NCBI RefSeq assembly: GCF_002091755.1
Contig: NZ_BDAI01000011.1
Location: forward strand, 105,397 to 169,396
Direction: 5' to 3'
Length of the DNA stretch: 64,000 nucleotides
From: Pseudomonas nitroreducens NBRC 12694
GTDB taxonomy: Bacteria; Pseudomonadota; Gammaproteobacteria; Pseudomonadales; Pseudomonadaceae
The notes below the pieces were generated by a model, which worked only from the letters and a program-made list of their open reading frames with translations, did not search any database and was not told the origin of the DNA. The position numbers and the translations under genes were made by a program. The stretch's first letter is position 1, and each line of letters begins with the position of its first letter. Of the stretch, positions 26,529 to 33,755 are shown piece by piece.

Positions 26529-27347
26529 TCACCCCTTGCGCAGGGCGGCGTGCTGCGGGTTGAAGGTCAGCACGGCAAGGCCGGCGAAGAGCAGCGTCAG
26601 GCCCAGGCAGACGCCACTGGCCAGCGGATTGAAGCGCTCGTACAGGGCGAAGCGCAGCAGTTCCACGGCGTGGCTGAACGGGTTCAGCGCGCACAGCCAG
26701 TACAACCACTGGCTGGCCTCGCGCATCTTCCACAACGGGTAGAGCGCGGAGGAGAGGAAGAACAGAGGGAAGATGACGAAATTCATCACCCCGGCAAAGT
26801 TCTCCAGCTGGCGGATGCCGTTGGACAGCAGCAACCCCAGCGCGCCCAGCAGCAGGGCGGCCAGCAGCAATGCCGGTAGCGCGGCAACCAGCCCCATCGG
26901 CGGCGGCTGCACGCCATACAGCCAGGCGATGAGCAGGAAGGCGTAGACCTGCAACAGCGACACCAGCGCGGTGGCCAACAGCTTGCTGGCGAGCAGGAAG
27001 GCACGCGGCAGCGGGCTGGTCAGCAGCACGCGCATGCTGCCCATCTCGCGGTCATAGACCATTGACAGCGAGCCCTGCATGCCATTGAACAGCAGGATCA
27101 TGCAGCACAGCCCCGGCACGATGTAGGTCTCGTAGGTGACGTAGGTGTCGTACGGCTCGATGATCGAAATGCCCAGCGCGGCGCGGAAGCCGGCGGCGAA
27201 CACCAGCAACCAGAGCAGCGGCCGCACCAGCGCGCTGAGGAAACGCGAGCGTTGCAGGACGAAGCGCAGCCATTCGCGCCTGACGATGCCGCACAGGCAT
27301 TGCCAGTAGGCGGCAGGACCGAGCCGCAGGCTCTCCAGGGTACTCAT
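26529..27347 (-). CDS. pedC: PedC-type ABC-2 permease of the PQQ-alcohol system
   Basis: A 272-residue ABC-2 family permease with six predicted transmembrane helices (including FLSALVRPLLWLLVFAAGF, LLATALVSLLQVYAFLLIAW and LGALGLLLSNGIRQLENFAG). It overlaps the upstream ATPase gene by four bases (ATGA), so stoichiometric expression is likely. It matches the permease PedC of the PQQ-dependent alcohol oxidation ABC system. In P. putida KT2440, PedA1A2BC has been reported as needed for lanthanide-dependent growth at low lanthanum. The direction of transport is not proven by sequence. Confidence 0.88.
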   Translation of the reverse strand: MSTLESLRLGPAAYWQCLCGIVRREWLRFVLQRSRFLSALVRPLLWLLVFAAGFRAALGISIIEPYDTYVTYETYIVPGLCCMILLFNGMQGSLSMVYDREMGSMRVLLTSPLPRAFLLASKLLATALVSLLQVYAFLLIAWLYGVQPPPMGLVAALPALLLAALLLGALGLLLSNGIRQLENFAGVMNFVIFPLFFLSSALYPLWKMREASQWLYWLCALNPFSHAVELLRFALYERFNPLASGVCLGLTLLFAGLAVLTFNPQHAALRKG

Positions 27348-28075
27348 GCGCAGGCCTCCAGGCGGGTCAGGCGGTGGAAGGTGCGCTCCAGGTTGCCGGC
27401 GTCCGCCGCGCAGATGTCCCGCGCCTCGCCACGGGCGACCAGGTGGCCGCGATCGAGCACCAGCAGCGCATCCTCGTCGCGCACCTCATCCAGCAGGTGG
27501 GTGGTCCAGAGTACCGCCAGGCCATCCTCGCGGCACAGCCGGCGCACATGGTTGTTGAGCGCCTGGCGCGCCGCCGGGTCGAGCCCGACGCTGGCCTCGT
27601 CGAGCAGCAGCAGGCGTGGCCGATGCAGCAGCGCGCGGGCGATCTCCACGCGGCGGCGATGGCCGCCATTGAGCGCACGGACCTTGTCGCGACGGCGCTC
27701 CTGCAAGTGCTGGCGAGCCAGTTCGGCGTCGATCCGTTCGTGCGCCACGCTGCGCGGCAGGCCATGCAGGGCGGCGTGGTAGCGCAGGTTCTGCTCCACG
27801 CTCAGGTCCAGGTCCAGGGTGCTCTGCTGAAACACCACGCCGAGCTGGCGCAGGGCCAGGCGCGGCTGCTGGCGCAGGCTGTAGCCGAGCACGTCGATCT
27901 CGCCCTGCTGCAGGTCGTAGAGCCGGGTGAGCAGGGCAACCAGGGTGGACTTGCCGGCACCGTTGGGCCCCAGCAGGGCGGTGAAGCGCCCGGCGGGGAG
28001 CTCGAACTCCAGGCCGTCGAGGGCGCGGCGCGGGCCGTAGGAGAAGCCGAGGTCGCGGACCGTCAGCGCACTCAT
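27344..28075 (-). CDS. pedB: PedB-type ABC transporter ATP-binding protein
   Basis: A 243-residue ATPase. The Walker A motif is GPNGAGKST, Q-loop in VVFQQSTLD, Walker B LLLLDEASVGLDP and the switch His in WTTHLLDE. The signature region reads LNGGHRRRVEIARAL; the usual LSGGQ is replaced by LNGGH, as in some ABC-2 exporters. Overlapping stops and starts with both neighbours (ATGA at 28072-28075 and 27344-27347) indicate tight coupling. The start at 28075 is set by this overlap and by the domain beginning with SALTVRDLGFSYG. Confidence 0.9.
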   Translation of the reverse strand: MSALTVRDLGFSYGPRRALDGLEFELPAGRFTALLGPNGAGKSTLVALLTRLYDLQQGEIDVLGYSLRQQPRLALRQLGVVFQQSTLDLDLSVEQNLRYHAALHGLPRSVAHERIDAELARQHLQERRRDKVRALNGGHRRRVEIARALLHRPRLLLLDEASVGLDPAARQALNNHVRRLCREDGLAVLWTTHLLDEVRDEDALLVLDRGHLVARGEARDICAADAGNLERTFHRLTRLEACA

Positions 28076-29040
28076 GGCGTCACCACCACGCCCCACGGAT
28101 AGCGGCCCACCTTGATCGACTTGGTGACCTTGCGCGAGGCGACATCGATCACCGAGACATCGCCGCTGACGCCGTTGGTGGCCAGCAGGGTCTTCTCGTC
28201 CGGGGTGAACGCCAGGTGCCAGACGCGGCGCCCCACCAGCAGGTAGTCGAGGACTTCGAAGGTCTTCGCATCCACCACCGCCACATGGTTGGCCGGGCCG
28301 AGGGCGACGAAGGCGTACTTGCCATCGCGGGTCAGTTGCACGCCCACCGGCTGCACCTTGTCCGGGTGCACGCCCTGGATGGCGAAGCGCAGGGTCTTGA
28401 GGATCTGGCGGCTGGCGGTGTCGACCACGCTGACGGTGCCGCCGATCTCCGCCGAGACCCAGACCTGCGAACCGTCGTGGGTGAACTCGGCGTGGCGCGG
28501 GCGCTGGTCCACCAGGGTGCTGTCCACCAGCTTCTGGGTCGCGGTGTCGATCCAGTGCAGCATGTTGGTGGTCTCGCTGGTGTTCACCGCCCACTTGCCA
28601 TCCGGGCTCACCGCCATGCCTTCTGGCTCGACGCCGACGTCGATCTGCCCGAGCACCTGGGCGGTCTGGGTATCGACCACAGTGACCAGCGCATCGTCCT
28701 CGTTGGAGACATACAGCCAGCGGTCGTTGGGGTGCAGGGCGAACTGCTCGGGGTCGGCGCCCGAGGGCAGTTGCTTGATGATCTTGCGGGTGGCCAGGTC
28801 GATTACCTGCACGGTGTCCGAATCGCTGGCGCAGACGTACAGCAGCTTGTTGTCGTGGGACAGCGCCAGGCCGCGCGGGCGCTTGCCGGTGTCGATGGTG
28901 CCGGTGACGGCCAGGGTATCCAGGTCGATGACGCTGAGGTTGTTGTCCTTCTCGTTGGACACGTAGGCGGTGGCGGCAAAGGCCGTGGGTACCAGGCCGA
29001 GCGCGAGGCTCAGGCAGGAGAGGGCAAGCAGGCGGGGCAT
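28072..29040 (-). CDS. pedA1: PQQ-associated YVTN beta-propeller protein (PedA1/A2 type)
   Basis: A 322-residue periplasmic protein with a signal peptide (MPRLLALSCLSLALGLVPTA then FA) and seven YVTN-type repeats (for example AYVSNEKDNNLSVIDLDTL, LYVSNEDDALVTVVDTQT, VWVSAEIGGTVSVVDTAS, LATNGVSGDVSVIDVAS). The family is known only from PQQ-alcohol ABC clusters. It may bind substrate, cofactor or metal alongside the transporter. The ATG at 29040 has GAGGAA eight bases upstream and is preferred to ATG 29055. The allocation of the symbols pedA1 and pedA2 between this gene and the next one is from memory and may be the reverse. Confidence 0.88.
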   Translation of the reverse strand: MPRLLALSCLSLALGLVPTAFAATAYVSNEKDNNLSVIDLDTLAVTGTIDTGKRPRGLALSHDNKLLYVCASDSDTVQVIDLATRKIIKQLPSGADPEQFALHPNDRWLYVSNEDDALVTVVDTQTAQVLGQIDVGVEPEGMAVSPDGKWAVNTSETTNMLHWIDTATQKLVDSTLVDQRPRHAEFTHDGSQVWVSAEIGGTVSVVDTASRQILKTLRFAIQGVHPDKVQPVGVQLTRDGKYAFVALGPANHVAVVDAKTFEVLDYLLVGRRVWHLAFTPDEKTLLATNGVSGDVSVIDVASRKVTKSIKVGRYPWGVVVTP

Positions 29041-29067
29041 GGGCAGGTTCCTCATGGGGCGTTCTTC

Positions 29068-30270
29068 TTATGGCTGTGTGTCGGCGAGGTGGCACTGGCT
29101 TTCCGGTGCGTCCAGGCCGAGGCTGTCGAGTTCGCTGGCCGGGTGTAGGAAGCCTTCCTGCGGGGAGGTGCTGACCAGCGCGCGTGGCTGTACCAGCGGG
29201 ATCGGCTGGCGCAGCTGGCCATCCCACGGGCGGAAGCCGAGCTTGTAGCCCTTGAAGCCGTCCAGCGGCAGGTCGGGGGAGAGCGACAGCGTGCGGATCG
29301 CCATGGGATCGGCGTCGCGCAGGCGGGTAACGGCGCTGGCGATGCTGCGCACGGCGATCCAGGCGGCGAAGTCGCGGTCGTTCATCCAGCGCCCGGCGCG
29401 TTCCTCGAAGCGCTTCTGCAGCTGCGCGGCGCCGTAGGTTTCCACCGTCTTGTGCCAGCCGGTGGCGACCAGCCCCTGGGTGCCGGCGACGGGCCGCGGC
29501 AACCAGGTGTTGTAGGGCACGTACTCGCCGAAGTCGCCGTGCTCGTCGGCTACCAGCACGGCGTCGTAGTCCTCGCTGGACTGGGTGAACAGCGCCATGT
29601 CGGCCTGGGCGCTGCGGCGCTGATCGTTATCGAAGGTGAAGGGTTTTTCTTCGACTATCTTCGCGCCGAAGCGCTTGGCCGAGCGGCGCAGGGCGTTGGC
29701 GTACAGGGCGTCTTCCGGGCGCTGGCCGACGATCAGCAGCCAGCGCGTCCACTTGCGCAGCACCAGGAACTGGGTGAGGGCGTCGGTCAGCATCAGCCGG
29801 CTGGGCAGCGTATGCAGCACGTTTGCCGCGCACTGGCTGGCGCGCAGTTCGTCATCGGCAGCGCCGGCGTTGAACAGCAGGCTGTCCGGAAGCGCGGCGG
29901 CCAGTTGGCGCAGCGTGTCTGCCGGGGCGTTGACCACGAACAGGCGCAGGCCAGCGGCGTGCAGGCGCCCGGCTTCGCCCAGCAGCTTTTCCGGGGTATC
30001 GGAACTGGCGGCTTCCAGGCTGTAGCGGTGCTTGAGGAAGCGCCCGGTGCTGTTGCTGTCGGTGATCGCCAATTCGGCGCCGCGCAGGCCGGCGTCGGTG
30101 GGTTCGGGGATGACGTTGGACAGCAGCGGGCCCGGATCGGGCGTGTAGCCCAGGTAGCCGATGCGGATTTCCAGCGCAGGAGCTTCCTCGGCACGAGCCC
30201 CGAGGCTGAAGGCAGCGGCGCAGGCAACCGCGAGCAGATAGGCGACGCCATGAAGGGCGAACTGACGCAT
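29068..30270 (-). CDS. pedA2: Periplasmic substrate-binding protein of the PQQ-alcohol ABC system
   Basis: A 400-residue exported protein. It has a signal peptide (LLAVACAAAFSLGARA then EE) and a type I periplasmic-binding fold (IRIGYLGYTPDPG, GLRGAELAITDSNSTG, LLFNAGAADDELRA, TLPSRLMLTDALTQFL). It is the first gene of the leftward block binding protein-propeller-ATPase-permease. The ATG at 30270 has GGGAG upstream. The C-terminal tail ends with Cys-His (ESQCHLADTQP). The bound ligand is unknown; lanthanide or alcohol-related metabolites are possible from the P. putida precedent. It is divergent from the sensor-kinase genes across a 168-base control region. Confidence 0.87.
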   Translation of the reverse strand: MRQFALHGVAYLLAVACAAAFSLGARAEEAPALEIRIGYLGYTPDPGPLLSNVIPEPTDAGLRGAELAITDSNSTGRFLKHRYSLEAASSDTPEKLLGEAGRLHAAGLRLFVVNAPADTLRQLAAALPDSLLFNAGAADDELRASQCAANVLHTLPSRLMLTDALTQFLVLRKWTRWLLIVGQRPEDALYANALRRSAKRFGAKIVEEKPFTFDNDQRRSAQADMALFTQSSEDYDAVLVADEHGDFGEYVPYNTWLPRPVAGTQGLVATGWHKTVETYGAAQLQKRFEERAGRWMNDRDFAAWIAVRSIASAVTRLRDADPMAIRTLSLSPDLPLDGFKGYKLGFRPWDGQLRQPIPLVQPRALVSTSPQEGFLHPASELDSLGLDAPESQCHLADTQP

Positions 30271-30349
30271 GGGCGACTCCCTGGGTGGGCCGGCTTGTTG
30301 TTGTGCGGCCAGCATAGGAATCGCCCACGGCGCGGCAAATATGCAGAAA

Positions 30350-30374
30350 GTACCGGTGGGGCAGTACCAAGGTA
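30350..30374. promoter_or_regulatory. Candidate regulator sites in the divergent ped promoter region
   Basis: AGTACC occurs twice, 14 bases apart (30350 and 30364), and the second copy is part of TACCAAGGTA (30365-30374), an inverted repeat TACC-AA-GGTA. It lies 95 bases upstream of the binding-protein start and 65 bases upstream of the microprotein. Nearly the same sequence occurs at 26512. It is a candidate site for ErbR or PedR2. Confidence 0.5.
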
Positions 30375-30438
30375 GTAGGTTGCGCGCCGCGCCCGCGACC
30401 TAGGATGGCGCTACAAGAACCAGAAGAGGAGCGTCGCC

Positions 30439-30597
30439 ATGCGTATCGCCGTCACTCTCGTCCTGCCGATCCTGCTGATGCTCAGCCTGTTCGGTTTCGA
30501 TTTCCTCTACACGCGCAACGGTTACCTGCCGGCGGCGGAGCTGCGTGCGCCCGTGGCGCCGGTAGGCTGCATCACGACCTGTCGCGGCGCGCACTAG
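30439..30597 (+). CDS. 52-residue single-pass membrane microprotein with CXXXC tail
   Basis: A short gene with a strong ribosome site (AGAAGAGGAGCGTCGCC) and a stop (TAG) immediately followed by the ATG of the sensor kinase. The product has an N-terminal hydrophobic helix (VTLVLPILLMLSLFGFDFLY), a short positively charged linker and a tail ending VGCITTCRGAH. Orientation with the tail in the periplasm is likely. I know no named family. Its zero-base junction to the kinase implies translational coupling, so a role in signal perception or in kinase membrane assembly is a fair guess. It could also be only a translational leader. Confidence 0.72.
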   Translation: MRIAVTLVLPILLMLSLFGFDFLYTRNGYLPAAELRAPVAPVGCITTCRGAH

Positions 30598-31866
30598 ATG
30601 TCCGCGCTGTGGCGGATCAACCTGCTGGTCGGGTTGTTCTTCGCGCTACTCGCTGGGGTTTGCCTGGCGGTGCTGGTGCATCAGGGCAACGACGATGTGC
30701 GCCGTGAGATGGATGCCGCGCGGGGCGTGCTCGAGTACCTGCGTGAGGCAGCGCAGCGCGACCCGGCCAGCCTGGACCCCGACCTCACCGCCGGCCTGCG
30801 CCATGTGCGCGTGCACTGGCTGGACTCTGGGGCGCCCGCACCGCACACCGGCCTGGATGACTGGCTGGTGACTCGCCTGTATCCCGACCTGCCGGCGCCG
30901 ACCCTGCTCACGCTGGCCGATGGCCGACGCGTGCAATTGAGCCTGGACCCGCGCGACGAGATCGACGAGGTGCGCGATTCGCTGGTGCAACTGCTGGTGC
31001 TGTTCGGCGTATCGCTGCTGGCCAGTCTGCTGGCGATCCGCTGGGCCGTGCAGGGGGGCTTGCGGGTGGTGGAGCAACTGCATGGTGCCCTGGAGAATGT
31101 CTCCCGTGGCCAGTTCCAGGTACGCCTGCCAGACCATGCCCTACCCGAGGCGCAGCGCCTGGCCAGTGGCTTCAACGGCATGGTCGGCGAGCTGGAACGT
31201 GCCTGCGTGGAAAATGCCGAGCTGACCCGCGCGCTGCTCGCGGTGCAGGAGCGTGAGCGCCAGCAGTTGGCCCAGGCGCTGCACGATGACATCGGCCAGT
31301 ACCTCGCCGGCATCCGCGCGCAGGTATTCCTGCTGCGCAGCCTGGAAGGCCAGGACGGTATCGGATGCGTCACCCTCGACCGTCTGGAGCAGCATTGCCA
31401 GGGCCTAAACGAGAGTTTTCGTGCGCTGGTGCGCGACCTTTACCCGGTGGTGCTGGAGCGGGTCAGCCTGGAAGAGGCGCTGCGGCTGCACGTCGGGCAA
31501 TGGCAGGCCAGCCAGGGGGTGAGGTGCAGCCTGCACCTGGAGCCACTGCCGGCGCTGCCGACAGTGGCGAAGGCGCACCTGTACCGCCTGCTACAGGAGG
31601 CGCTGACCAACGTGGCGCGACATGCCGACGCGCGGAGGGTTCGGGTGATCCTGCGACGCCATTGCGGGCGGCTCTACCTGTGGGTGCGTGATGATGGGCG
31701 AGGCTGCAACGGGCGGCCACGAGCAGGCATCGGCATGCGTTCCATGCACGAGCGGGCCCGTTGCCTGGGCGGCGAACTGCACCTGCGCCGTCGACCGGGT
31801 GGCGGCCTGGCCCTGCGCTTGTGGATGCCGTTGGCAACCGGTGTGATGGAAGGAGAGAGGGCGTGA
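30598..31866 (+). CDS. pedS2: PedS2/EraS-type membrane sensor histidine kinase
   Basis: A 422-residue kinase. Two transmembrane helices (about residues 7-27 and 128-150) flank a ~100-residue periplasmic sensor of the LapD/MoxY type. A HAMP-like linker follows (residues 150-205), then HisKA_3 with phospho-acceptor His in LAQALHDDIGQYLAGI, and an HATPase domain (LLQEALTNVARHADARRV, DDGRGCNGRPRAGIGMRSM). PedS2 in P. putida responds to lanthanides and controls the switch between Ca- and Ln-dependent alcohol dehydrogenases; EraS is the P. aeruginosa counterpart. Its stop overlaps the pedR2 start (GTGA). Confidence 0.85.
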   Translation: MSALWRINLLVGLFFALLAGVCLAVLVHQGNDDVRREMDAARGVLEYLREAAQRDPASLDPDLTAGLRHVRVHWLDSGAPAPHTGLDDWLVTRLYPDLPAPTLLTLADGRRVQLSLDPRDEIDEVRDSLVQLLVLFGVSLLASLLAIRWAVQGGLRVVEQLHGALENVSRGQFQVRLPDHALPEAQRLASGFNGMVGELERACVENAELTRALLAVQERERQQLAQALHDDIGQYLAGIRAQVFLLRSLEGQDGIGCVTLDRLEQHCQGLNESFRALVRDLYPVVLERVSLEEALRLHVGQWQASQGVRCSLHLEPLPALPTVAKAHLYRLLQEALTNVARHADARRVRVILRRHCGRLYLWVRDDGRGCNGRPRAGIGMRSMHERARCLGGELHLRRRPGGGLALRLWMPLATGVMEGERA

Positions 31867-32519
31867 AGATCCTGCTGGTGGACGATCATTTCGTGGTCCG
31901 CGACGGCGTCGCCGCACTGCTGCGCGGGCTGATCCCCGAGGTCGAGGTGAGCGAGGCCATCGATGGCGAGTCCGCCTTGGAGGCGGTGCAGCGCAGCGTG
32001 CCGAGCCTGGTGATCCTGGATATCGGCCTGCCCGGCATCAGTGGCCTGGAAGTCACCCGGCGGTTGCGCCAGCGCCTGCCACAACTGCGCGTGCTGTTCT
32101 TCAGCATGCACGACGAGCTGCCGCTGGTACGCCAGGCGCTGGACGCCGGCGCGGCGGGCTATATCACCAAGGGCGCCTCGCCGGCGGTGCTGGTGGAGGC
32201 GGTCAGGCGAATATTGGCGGGGCATGCGTACATCGAGCAGCCGCTGGCCACCCAGCTGGCGCGCCAGCCCCGGGGCGCCGACGGCCAGGACCCGCGCCTG
32301 CAGGGCATGACCCAGCGCGAGTTCGAGATCTTCGTGATGCTCGCCCGCGGCCTGCCGGTGCGGCAGGTGGCAGAACACCTGTGCATCAGCGCCAAGACGG
32401 TGTCGAACCACGTCACCCTGCTCAAGCAGAAGCTGCAGGTGGTGTCCCACGCTGAACTGGTGCACCTGGCGATCGATACCGGCGTGCTGCGGGTCGGTGG
32501 CGAAGCCATCGCCGGCTAG
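31863..32519 (+). CDS. pedR2: PedR2/EraR-type LuxR-family response regulator
   Basis: A 218-residue NarL-type regulator with GTG start overlapping the kinase stop. The receiver has DDHFVVRDG, phospho-acceptor Asp in LVILDIGLPGISG and Lys in GYITKGASP. The LuxR helix-turn-helix is MLARGLPVRQVAEHL then SAKTVSNHVTLLKQKLQV. It is the cognate partner of the kinase upstream. In P. putida the PedR2 homologue represses or activates the alternative alcohol dehydrogenases depending on lanthanides. In this window the dehydrogenase genes are missing, so the targets could be the adjacent ABC genes or distant loci. Confidence 0.87.
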   Translation: MKILLVDDHFVVRDGVAALLRGLIPEVEVSEAIDGESALEAVQRSVPSLVILDIGLPGISGLEVTRRLRQRLPQLRVLFFSMHDELPLVRQALDAGAAGYITKGASPAVLVEAVRRILAGHAYIEQPLATQLARQPRGADGQDPRLQGMTQREFEIFVMLARGLPVRQVAEHLCISAKTVSNHVTLLKQKLQVVSHAELVHLAIDTGVLRVGGEAIAG

Positions 32520-32521
32520 CG

Positions 32522-33616
32522 TCAGCGCTGGTAGAGGATCACCGCCGCGCGCAGCTTGCTGCGGCCGAAGCGGCTCATCTGCTCGAACTCCGCGTGGCTC
32601 ACCGGGATGTGCTGGCAGTCCAGCGGCTCGCGGTGCTGGCTGTGGTCGACGTCGGGGTCGTGCAGGTAGACGAAGTCCTCGTCGCAGTCGGTGACCGTCA
32701 CCCAGTGCGGCGCCTTGGAGCGGGTCAGGCGGTAGCTGCTGATCAGCACCATCGGCTGACCGCCTGCCTCCAGCGCGCTGTCGATATCCAACTGGTTGAG
32801 CAGCAGTTGCTCCACGTCGCTGCGAGCCAGTTCGGCGGCAAAGTCCTCGTGGACCAGGCGCATCACCTCGCGCTTTTCCTCGCTGCGCACGCCATCGAGG
32901 AACAACGGGCCATCTTCTGATAGCTGCAATTGCACCCGGAATCCCCGTCGGTGCGCCGCCAGCGCCAGGCCCTGCGGGCTGCAGCCGCCGTGGCCGGCGG
33001 TCATGTAGATGGTGGTCGCCTCGCGCCACAGGCGCAGTTCCTCGCTGCGCTCCAGACGGCGCTGGGGTTCCAGCGCGCCCATGGCCATCAGCAGCGCCGA
33101 GGGGCCGCAGGTGAACTCGGTGGTTTGCCGGTAGTAAGGCACGTGACGGTGCGTGCGTTCGTTGATCTGGCGGATACGCTTTTCGAAGCGCAGCGCTTCG
33201 CTGTGGTCTTCGTAATAGTCGCGCACCGTGGCAAACGGACGGTAGCCGTTACGCTCATAGAGAGCGATGGCACCGCGGTTGTCCGGCCGCACTTCCAGGC
33301 GCAGGTAGGCGCAGTCGTTCTCCAGCGCCGCGGCCTCGGCGCGGTCCAGCAACTTCTGGCCCAGGCCGATGCCGCGCGCACGCTCGTCCACGGCAATGGA
33401 GTACAGGCGCGCCAGTGACGTGCCCTGGTGGAACAGCACCAGCGCGTAGCCGAGCAGAACGCCGTCGGATTCGGCGACGGTGAGGCTGGCGTGGGCGCGG
33501 GTGATCATCCACTGGAAGTTGCGGCGGGACAGGCGGTCGTGTTCGAAACAGCGGTTTTCCATCTCGACCAGGGCGTGCAGGTCGTCGGCGGAGGCGGCGC
33601 GGAACTGGAGTTTCAT
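32522..33616 (-). CDS. GNAT acetyltransferase fused to a C39-like peptidase domain
   Basis: A 364-residue two-domain protein. Residues ~1-150 are a GNAT N-acetyltransferase (acetyl-CoA loop near ARGIGLGQKLLDRAE, then LEVRPDNRGAIALYERNGY). Residues ~155-360 are a C39-like papain-fold domain with catalytic Cys in TEFTCGPSALLMAMG, His in KAPHWVTVTD and Asp in LHDPDVDHS. The fusion is a recurrent but uncharacterised family, commonly next to a RimK-like ligase, as here (divergent, 139-base spacer). It could trim and acetylate a peptide or protein amino terminus, but this is inference. Its stop lies two bases from the pedR2 stop, convergent, with no terminator. Confidence 0.85.
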   Translation of the reverse strand: MKLQFRAASADDLHALVEMENRCFEHDRLSRRNFQWMITRAHASLTVAESDGVLLGYALVLFHQGTSLARLYSIAVDERARGIGLGQKLLDRAEAAALENDCAYLRLEVRPDNRGAIALYERNGYRPFATVRDYYEDHSEALRFEKRIRQINERTHRHVPYYRQTTEFTCGPSALLMAMGALEPQRRLERSEELRLWREATTIYMTAGHGGCSPQGLALAAHRRGFRVQLQLSEDGPLFLDGVRSEEKREVMRLVHEDFAAELARSDVEQLLLNQLDIDSALEAGGQPMVLISSYRLTRSKAPHWVTVTDCDEDFVYLHDPDVDHSQHREPLDCQHIPVSHAEFEQMSRFGRSKLRAAVILYQR

Positions 33617-33755
33617 AGGGTAAGCATTCGTTAATCTGCGGGGCGCACCGTGTCGGTGCTGGCTGCGAACGGGCGCGGTTCAGTGCGGTCGAAGCAGCAA
33701 CCAGTATTGTCCTGGCCTATCGGCGCGGCAAGCGCGGGGCAACTTCGGAGGTGTC

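Noticed and set aside
28076..29227. N-terminal extension of the ABC ATPase frame over the beta-propeller gene
   Set aside because: The sequence before SALTVRDLGFSYG is Arg/Gly/Pro-rich and overlaps a clear propeller gene on the same strand; the ATGA overlap at 28072 gives the true start.
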